DNA of 21,418 bases from JAQGHR01 sp031411935. Lineage in GTDB: Bacteria > Planctomycetota > Planctomycetia > Isosphaerales > Isosphaeraceae. Shown here in pieces: positions 16,391 through 21,418 of the stretch. The stretch covers positions 1-21,418 of the forward strand of contig JANOBY010000521.1 in NCBI GenBank assembly GCA_031411935.1, in the 5' to 3' direction. The notes below the pieces were generated by a model. The model was not told the origin of the DNA and searched no databases. It was given only the letters and a program-made list of their open reading frames with translations. Position 1 is the stretch's first letter. Each line of letters opens with the position of its first letter. The translations under genes were made by a program, and so were the position numbers.

Positions 16391-18061
16391 ATGATGAGAT
16401 CATGCAGAAAATTCGGGATCGCGGGGCTCGCGGCGATGGCGTGCATGATGACCCCGCAGGCCGGCTCGTTCGCCCAGGAGCCACCCGCCCGGGAGTCCGT
16501 GCCGCCCCGGTCGGCTCGCGACGGATCGCCCAACACCTCCTTGCCAATCCCCGGAGACGAGGCGCTGCGGGACCGGGTCCGGGCGAGGGAATCCGACTGG
16601 CGTAACGGCCCGATCGTGTACCAGGTGATCGTGGATCGCTTCGCGCCCCCGGCGGATCCAACCTCGAAGAAGGCCCTCTATCCCGCACCCAGGGTCCTGC
16701 ACCAGTGGACCGACGAGCCCAGGAGCGGGAGGCACCTGCCCGAGGCCGGGCTCTGGAGCCACGAGCTGGACTTCTGGGGCGGCGACCTGCCCGGCCTGGA
16801 GGCGAGGATCGGGCATGTCCAGGCCGTGGGGGCCGAGGTGCTCTATCTGAACCCGATCCACGCGGCGTTCACGAATCACAAGTACGATGCGCAAGACTTC
16901 GCCTCGGTGAGCGCCGAGTATGGAACCCGTGAAAACGTGATCAGGCTCGCAAAAGTCTGCCATGAGCGAGGTATCAAGCTCATGCTCGACGGCGTGTTCA
17001 ACCACATGGGCAAGACCTCGCCGCGGTTCCGGTCGGCCATGAGCGACCCGAAGAGCCGCGATCGCGAATGGTTCGTGATCGACCCCAAATATCGGCATGG
17101 ATACCGGGCCTGGGCGGACGTGGCCAACCTGCCGGAGTTGAACCTCGAGAACGACGCGGTCCGTGAGCACCTCTGGAACGGGCCCGACTCGGTGGTGGCG
17201 GGCTATCTGCGCGACGGCGTGGACGGCTGGCGGATCGACGTGGCCTACGACCTGGGCTTCCACTACCTGAGCGAGCTCACCACGGCCGCCCACGCGGCGA
17301 AGTCGGGCTCGTGGGTCGTCGGCGAGGTCTGGAACTATCCCGAAGACTGGAGCCCGAGCCTCGACGGCGTGATGAACTTCTCGCTCCGGCAGTCGATTTT
17401 TGACCTGATCGACGGCAAGATCAGCGCCCGGCTCGCCGCCACCAACGTCGAGCGGATGGTCGCCGACTGCGGGCTCGACCCGCTCCTGAAGAGCTGGATC
17501 CCGCTCGACAATCACGACACCAAGCGCCTGAAGACCCGGCTTCGCGACGAGGCGAAGCGGCGAATGGCCCAGGTGCTCCAGTTCACCCTGCCGGGGGCGC
17601 CGGTGATCTACTACGGGACCGAGCTTGGCATGGAAGGGGGCGACGACCCCGCCAACCGGGCACCCATGCGATGGGAGCTGGTGAACGAGGAGAATCGGGA
17701 CCTCAGCTGGATGAAGAGCCTGGTCCGGCTCCGCAAGCAGAGCCGCGCCCTACGGGTCGGCGATTTTCGTCGCCTCGACACCGAGGAACTGTTCGCCTTC
17801 AGTCGAAGGACCGAACGGGTCGGGGAGAACGTGATCGTGGTCGTGAACCCGACCGACCGCCCGTTGAGCGAAGTGATCGTCACCCGAGAATCCAGGCTCA
17901 TGAGCGGATGTGAGCTCAGGGACCAGCTCGACCCGAAGGTCAATACCGGGGTTTTCGCCGGACGCATCGAGGTCACCCTGCCCGCGAGGACGGCCCGCGT
18001 GTTCATGCCGGTCCTGCCCGATGCTGGGACGACCTACTCGCCGTTCAAGCGTGTGCCGTGA
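16391..18061 (+). CDS. Secreted GH13 alpha-amylase-family glycosidase
   Basis: This 556-residue protein begins with a signal-peptide-like segment (about 1-28, ending SFAQE) and is expected outside the cytoplasmic membrane. The GH13 motifs are all present: DGVFNH (200-205), GWRIDVAYD (279-287, nucleophile Asp283), VGEVW (310-314, acid/base Glu312) and LDNHDT (372-377, Asp376). The region II/III arrangement, the PELNLENDAV stretch (about 248-257) and the W-G-G-D-L substrate-side loop (129-133) recall neopullulanase/cyclomaltodextrinase-type enzymes, so it probably hydrolyses alpha-1,4-glucans or maltodextrins. A C-terminal beta-domain covers about 465-545. The ATG at 16391 has AGGA six bases upstream; an ATG directly following is equally possible. 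It stands alone on this strand. Confidence 0.93.
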   Translation: MMRSCRKFGIAGLAAMACMMTPQAGSFAQEPPARESVPPRSARDGSPNTSLPIPGDEALRDRVRARESDWRNGPIVYQVIVDRFAPPADPTSKKALYPAPRVLHQWTDEPRSGRHLPEAGLWSHELDFWGGDLPGLEARIGHVQAVGAEVLYLNPIHAAFTNHKYDAQDFASVSAEYGTRENVIRLAKVCHERGIKLMLDGVFNHMGKTSPRFRSAMSDPKSRDREWFVIDPKYRHGYRAWADVANLPELNLENDAVREHLWNGPDSVVAGYLRDGVDGWRIDVAYDLGFHYLSELTTAAHAAKSGSWVVGEVWNYPEDWSPSLDGVMNFSLRQSIFDLIDGKISARLAATNVERMVADCGLDPLLKSWIPLDNHDTKRLKTRLRDEAKRRMAQVLQFTLPGAPVIYYGTELGMEGGDDPANRAPMRWELVNEENRDLSWMKSLVRLRKQSRALRVGDFRRLDTEELFAFSRRTERVGENVIVVVNPTDRPLSEVIVTRESRLMSGCELRDQLDPKVNTGVFAGRIEVTLPARTARVFMPVLPDAGTTYSPFKRVP

Positions 18062-18251
18062 CCTGCCGGGCCATCGCGGGCTCAGTCGATTGCGGGAAAG
18101 CGCCCCGTGTTGAGCCAGATGCGCAGGGCCTAGAGGAACGCGGTCACCTCGCCATGCGAGCGTGGACGCGTATGGGGCTCCGGCATAGGACCGTCCTCGT
18201 CGTCGAGACCACGATGCACGACGCGATCGCGGCAATATGCTGGAGATTGCA

Positions 18252-18268
18252 CGCGGGTGATTCCCGCG
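18252..18268. repeat. Perfect hairpin between the amylase and aminotransferase genes
   Basis: CGCGGG (18252-18257) and CCCGCG (18263-18268) pair around a TGATT loop. It has no T-run. It lies 12 bases from a second, stronger hairpin, so both may cooperate to end transcripts arriving from either side. Confidence 0.5.
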
Positions 18269-18279
18269 GAGGAAAGATT

Positions 18280-18304
18280 GCCCGCGGCGACCAGCGCCGC
18301 GGGC
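18280..18304 (-). terminator. Strong hairpin after the aminotransferase gene
   Basis: GCCCGCGGC (18280-18288) pairs perfectly over nine bases with GCCGCGGGC (18296-18304) around a seven-base loop. It lies about 21 bases past the aminotransferase stop. On the minus strand it is followed by AATCTTTCC, a weak U-tract, so a terminator for that strand is likely but not certain. Confidence 0.5.
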
Positions 18305-18325
18305 TTGCCCGGAAAACGTGGCGGA

Positions 18326-19462
18326 TCAGCTGGCCATGAAGACCTTCTGCGCGGCGGTCACGGCCTTGCCGGGCTCAACGGGGTAGCCGAGCTGGCCGAG
18401 GACCATTTCCAGCGCGGCGAGGCCCGAGATCACGTCGAGTTCGTCCATGTAGCCCATGTGGCCGATGCGAACGATCTGCCCCTTGAGCTTGTCCTGCCCG
18501 CCCACGGTGGTGATGCCAAACTTCTCGAAGAGCTTGTTGCGGATCGCCGAATCCTTCAGGCCCTCGGGCACGCGGAAGACGGTGAGGCCCTCGGCGGGGC
18601 GGGCACTGAAGAGCTCCAGGCCCAGCGCCTTCACGCCCGCCTGGCAGGCGTCGGACATGAGGCTGTGGCGCTTCCACACGTTCTCAATCCCCTCGGTCCT
18701 GATCCGCTTCAGCGCCTGGCGGAGCGCGAGGATCAGCGTGTGCGCGGGGGTGAACGGGGTGTCGAAGTCGGCCATTTTCTTGCGGGCGAGCTTCATGTCG
18801 AAGTAGAAGCACACGGTGGGGCAGGCGTCGATCTTCGCCCAGGCCTTGGGGCTCACGCTCACGAACGACAGGCCGGGCGGGAGCATGAGGGCCTTCTGCG
18901 ACCCCACGACCAGCAGGTCAATGCCCCACGCGTCGGTGCGGCACTCCATGGCCCCCACGCCCGAGATGCCGTCGACCATGAACACGGCGTCGCTCTGGCC
19001 CACGATCTTCCCGATCGCCTCGACCGGGTGGCCCGTGCCGGTGGAGGTCTCGCTGAGGGTGCCCACGACCATGGTGGCGTCGGGGTGCTGCTTCAGCGCG
19101 TTCTCGACCTGCTGCGGGTCCACGGGCTTACCCCACTCGGTGTCGAGCGAGATGGCCTCGAGCCCGTAGGGCTTGCAGACCTTGACCCAGCGGTCGGCGA
19201 AGTACCCGGCGTTCAGGACGATCGCCTTCTTGCCCCGGGGGATCGTGTTGATCATCGCGGCCTCGGCGGCGCCGGTGCCCGAGGCGGTGAAGATGAGGAC
19301 GTCGTTCTTCGTCTGGAACACTTCCTTGAGGCCGGCGATCACGTCGACGATGACTTCCTTGGCCTCGGCGGAGCGGTGGTGGATGATCGGCCGCGCCAGC
19401 TCCAGCAGAACATCTTCCGGGACCGGGGCGGGCCCGGGGGTCATCAGACGCGGCTTCTGCAT
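18326..19462 (-). CDS. Class V PLP-dependent aminotransferase (alanine/serine-glyoxylate type)
   Basis: The 378-residue product is a fold-type I, class V aminotransferase. It opens with the family start MTPGPAPVPEDV (7-18). It has SGTGAAEAA (61-69) for the cofactor phosphate, Asp164 in VDGISGVGA facing the pyridine nitrogen, and the Schiff-base lysine Lys190 in GSQKALMLPPG. Close relatives transfer amino groups between alanine or serine and glyoxylate; in archaea and some bacteria similar enzymes act as phosphoserine aminotransferase, which would fit with serA elsewhere in the window. The substrate cannot be decided from the sequence. The ATG at 19462 follows GGAGG by ten bases. An intrinsic terminator lies about 20 bases before the start codon, so it is unlikely to be a simple continuation of the hisI transcript. 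Confidence 0.92.
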   Translation of the reverse strand: MQKPRLMTPGPAPVPEDVLLELARPIIHHRSAEAKEVIVDVIAGLKEVFQTKNDVLIFTASGTGAAEAAMINTIPRGKKAIVLNAGYFADRWVKVCKPYGLEAISLDTEWGKPVDPQQVENALKQHPDATMVVGTLSETSTGTGHPVEAIGKIVGQSDAVFMVDGISGVGAMECRTDAWGIDLLVVGSQKALMLPPGLSFVSVSPKAWAKIDACPTVCFYFDMKLARKKMADFDTPFTPAHTLILALRQALKRIRTEGIENVWKRHSLMSDACQAGVKALGLELFSARPAEGLTVFRVPEGLKDSAIRNKLFEKFGITTVGGQDKLKGQIVRIGHMGYMDELDVISGLAALEMVLGQLGYPVEPGKAVTAAQKVFMAS

Positions 19463-19481
19463 CGCGAAACATCCTCCACGG

Positions 19482-19504
19482 AAAAAGGGGCCGTGTGCGG
19501 CCCC
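19482..19504 (-). terminator. Intrinsic terminator between hisI and the aminotransferase
   Basis: On the minus strand GGGGCCG (19498-19504) pairs with CGGCCCC (19487-19493) around a four-base loop, followed at once by TTTTT (19482-19486). This is a textbook intrinsic terminator, 134 bases past the hisI stop and only 19 bases from the aminotransferase start codon. It may simply end the hisI transcript or act as an attenuator for the aminotransferase. Confidence 0.75.
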
Positions 19505-19637
19505 GTGTTGGGAAACGATCAGCGGGTTGTGATGCGGGAATGGCTCTCGCCAGCCACCTAGACTGTACTCGATGCGGGCGGGTTCGGGGAGACCCGCGCC
19601 TCGGGCGCGATGGCCCAGGACCGGCCCCGCCGCCGGC

Positions 19638-20027
19638 TCAGGACTTGTACACGGCCTCTTTCTCGAAGACGACCTCGCTCACGGTTTCGAGCGTCCCGTC
19701 GGCCTTCAGGCGGCGGAAGAAGCACGAGCGGTAGCCTTCGTGGCAGGCGCCCCCGGTCTGTCGGGCGCGGATCAGGATCACGTCGGCGTCGCAATCGACG
19801 CGGATCTCGTCCACGTCCTGCACATGGCCCGAGGTCCCCCCCTTGTGCCAGGAAGATTTGCGGGACCGCGAATAAAAATGCGTCTGGCCGGTCTCGAGCG
19901 TGCGGACCACCGCGGGGCGGTCCATCCAGGCGACCATGAGGATCTCGCCGTTCTGCGAGTCCTGCACGATCGCGGGGATCAGCCCGTCGCGATCCCACTT
20001 CAGGCCGTCCAGGTCCTCGGTCTTCAT
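19638..20027 (-). CDS. hisI: Phosphoribosyl-AMP cyclohydrolase
   Basis: This 129-residue enzyme opens the adenine ring of phosphoribosyl-AMP, the third step of histidine synthesis, in the cytoplasm. The zinc cysteines Cys79, Cys95 and Cys102 have the spacing (16 and 7) of the characterised family, and the metal-binding aspartates Asp78, Asp80 and Asp82 surround the first of them (DCDAD). SRSRKSSWHKGGTSGH (53-68) is the conserved phosphate/substrate segment. There is no fused HisE domain, so this is the single-function form. The ATG at 20027 overlaps the stop of the TPR gene (ATGA) and the upstream site is weak, pointing to coupled translation. No other his gene is in the window. Confidence 0.95.
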   Translation of the reverse strand: MKTEDLDGLKWDRDGLIPAIVQDSQNGEILMVAWMDRPAVVRTLETGQTHFYSRSRKSSWHKGGTSGHVQDVDEIRVDCDADVILIRARQTGGACHEGYRSCFFRRLKADGTLETVSEVVFEKEAVYKS

Positions 20028-21373
20028 GGGCTTGGGGCGCTTCCACCGGGGTTGCGGCGGTCGAGTTCCGCCTGGATTTTCGCGATCGTGGCCTCTTCGC
20101 AAACGGCCTCGGCCGACGCGAGGGCGTCGGAGAGCACGAGGTCGGAGAGGGGCGCGAGGTCTAGTCGATCGATCTCGGCCTCGCTCATGCAGGTCACGTC
20201 GGTCGCGTCCACGGCGGGTGACTCGTGGGCGAGGATGCCGAGGCGTTTGCGGAGGCGATCGAAGGGATAGCCCGCATAGAGGGCCGTCCGGCCGGGCCTC
20301 GCGGCAAGCTGCTCACGGACGTTGACCACGGCGTTGAGCTTGATCCTCGCCACCACGTCCCCCCCGGCGGCCTTGCGTGCGGCTTGGGCCGGCGAGAGGC
20401 GCTCCTGCTCGCCGTCTCCGAGGGCTAGCCGCTGCGGGTTCTGGATCCAGTCGTTCTCGAAGTAGTCCTCGATCTGCGTGCGGCGGTCGTCGTCGGTGGC
20501 CCCGTCGGGCAGGCGGAAGAGCCACACGGCGGCGTCCATGAGGCGGATGGGAAGGGGAGTGGATCGCCAGTCGAACTCGACGGCGAGCTCCTCGACGTGG
20601 CCGTTCCAGACCTCCACGGCCTGCATGAGCCCCACCAGGTTCGGGCTCGAGAGCCGGAGCAGCCCGGGCGTGGCGAGGACGGCCGCGAGCACGCGAGGGA
20701 TGTCGCCGGTCTCGTCCAGCCATTCCGCGACCCTGGCATCCTCGACCGGCGGCTTGCCCGTGGCGGGATCGACGGGCGTGGGGAGCAAGCGCAGGGGCGC
20801 CAGTCCCTCAATTTCCTGGAGCGGGTCGCCCCACTCCTCGGGCCATTCGTACGAGACGGAATGGCTGAGGTCGTCGGCCCAGGTCTCGGCGCCGGCCCCC
20901 TGACGGAGCACTTCGGCGAGGCTCCAGAAGGTCATGGCGGCCGCCTCGTCGTGCTCGCTCTCGGCTTCGATGGCGCGGTCGAGGGCCACGATCGCCTCGG
21001 GATTTCTGCCCTGCCAGGCGAGGCAAAGGCCGAGGTTGTAATGCGCGGAGGAATCGGCGGGATCGGCCCTGGCCAGCTCGCGGAAGGTCTCGGCGGCGAA
21101 GTCGAGGTCTTGCAGGTCGCGCCCCTCGAACGCCGAGGTCCATCGGGCCCGGCGCTCGTCGGTCGCGGCCGTCCGGAAGCGGTAGCTGGCGCGGGCCGAG
21201 ATGGGAAGCTCCGGGGCGTCGGCCAGGATCTCCAGCGCCTCGGTCGCTGCGGCGTTCTCGGGATCGATCCGCAGGGCCCTCTGCCAGCTTCCCCAGGCGG
21301 CCAGGGGGCGTTGCAAGCGAAGGTGGTTCCAGCCTTCGTGGATCAGGGCGAGGGTGGGGTCGGTCGCGCTCAT
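20024..21373 (-). CDS. TPR-repeat protein, function unknown
   Basis: The 449-residue product has tetratricopeptide-like helical repeats in its N-terminal third: one near residues 5-48 and two more near 85-165 (AAETFRELARADPADSSAHY, then NLGLCLAWQGRNPEAIVALD). The remainder is rich in charged and hydrophobic helices with no recognised catalytic motif; no signal peptide or membrane segment is visible, so it is probably cytoplasmic. The ATG at 21373 overlaps the stop of an upstream gene and its own stop overlaps the hisI start, each by ATGA, so the three are probably translated in series. A scaffolding or partner-binding role is the general expectation for TPR proteins, not something shown here. 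Confidence 0.88.
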   Translation of the reverse strand: MSATDPTLALIHEGWNHLRLQRPLAAWGSWQRALRIDPENAAATEALEILADAPELPISARASYRFRTAATDERRARWTSAFEGRDLQDLDFAAETFRELARADPADSSAHYNLGLCLAWQGRNPEAIVALDRAIEAESEHDEAAAMTFWSLAEVLRQGAGAETWADDLSHSVSYEWPEEWGDPLQEIEGLAPLRLLPTPVDPATGKPPVEDARVAEWLDETGDIPRVLAAVLATPGLLRLSSPNLVGLMQAVEVWNGHVEELAVEFDWRSTPLPIRLMDAAVWLFRLPDGATDDDRRTQIEDYFENDWIQNPQRLALGDGEQERLSPAQAARKAAGGDVVARIKLNAVVNVREQLAARPGRTALYAGYPFDRLRKRLGILAHESPAVDATDVTCMSEAEIDRLDLAPLSDLVLSDALASAEAVCEEATIAKIQAELDRRNPGGSAPSP

Positions 21374-21418
21374 CGGCCGGGGATGATCAGCTTGGGCTTG
21401 TCGCCGCCGGGGGCCGCG
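21370..21418 (-). CDS. 3' end of an unknown gene cut by the window edge
   Basis: The minus strand reads AAPGGDKPKLIIPGR and a TGA at 21370-21372 that overlaps the ATG of the TPR gene. The ATGA overlap repeats the arrangement at the TPR/hisI junction, which argues that this is a real coding end and the first visible gene of the operon. Only 15 residues are visible, too few to identify a family. Confidence 0.5.
   Translation of the reverse strand, partial: AAPGGDKPKLIIPGR

Noticed and set aside
18062..18251. Possible gene remnant after the amylase
   Set aside because: The frame reading VEPDAQGLEERGHLAM suggested a decayed gene, but I could not match it to any family and it has no start signal.
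18257..19561. 434-codon + strand frame opposite the aminotransferase
   Set aside because: It is antisense to a clearly conserved PLP enzyme and is Asp/Val/His/Gly-rich with no motif.

Overview
This is a GC-rich bacterial chromosomal window with tightly spaced genes, GTG and ATG starts, ATGA stop/start overlaps and ordinary Shine-Dalgarno sites. Gene content (planctomycete-style small membrane proteins, a CrtI desaturase next to a polyprenyl diphosphate synthase, TypA/BipA, secreted hydrolases, a multi-PAS hybrid kinase) fits a planctomycete, perhaps of the Isosphaeraceae. That placement rests on remembered family resemblance, not on a search. I see no phage, transposon, CRISPR array, rRNA or tRNA.

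Left part (1-7126). Two small multi-spanning membrane proteins on the + strand (193-606 and 729-1190) look like diverged paralogs. They meet tail to tail with an isoprenoid/carotenoid pair on the - strand: a polyprenyl (probably geranylgeranyl) diphosphate synthase whose stop overlaps the GTG start of a CrtI-type phytoene desaturase. Transcribed away from that pair, behind a clear sigma70-type promoter, is typA. It is followed by two hairpins, the second with a U-tract, and meets a - strand gene for a zinc-ribbon membrane protein of unknown function.

Middle (7127-15950). After 657 bases with no convincing gene comes a secreted PDZ plus alpha/beta-hydrolase protein. In the 79 bases between it and the next gene lies a 16-codon scrap matching the C-terminal region of TypA. 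A 1297-residue soluble hybrid histidine kinase (seven PAS-like domains, HisKA, HATPase, REC) runs on the - strand, then serA and a secreted cyanophycinase-like S51 peptidase, also on the - strand and probably co-transcribed.

Right part (15951-21418). A secreted GH13 alpha-amylase-family enzyme is on the + strand. It faces a - strand run: the 3' end of an unknown gene, a TPR protein, hisI, and a class V aminotransferase. The first three are linked by 4-base ATGA overlaps. The aminotransferase is separated from hisI by an intrinsic terminator that sits almost on its ribosome-binding site. SerA and this aminotransferase could act in serine/glyoxylate metabolism, but they are not adjacent.

The most unusual things I can support are the typA relic at 9157-9204, the in-frame stop and matching C-terminal continuation of the first membrane-protein gene, and the terminator placed directly before the aminotransferase. 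I did not find a clear new multi-gene defence or mobile system.
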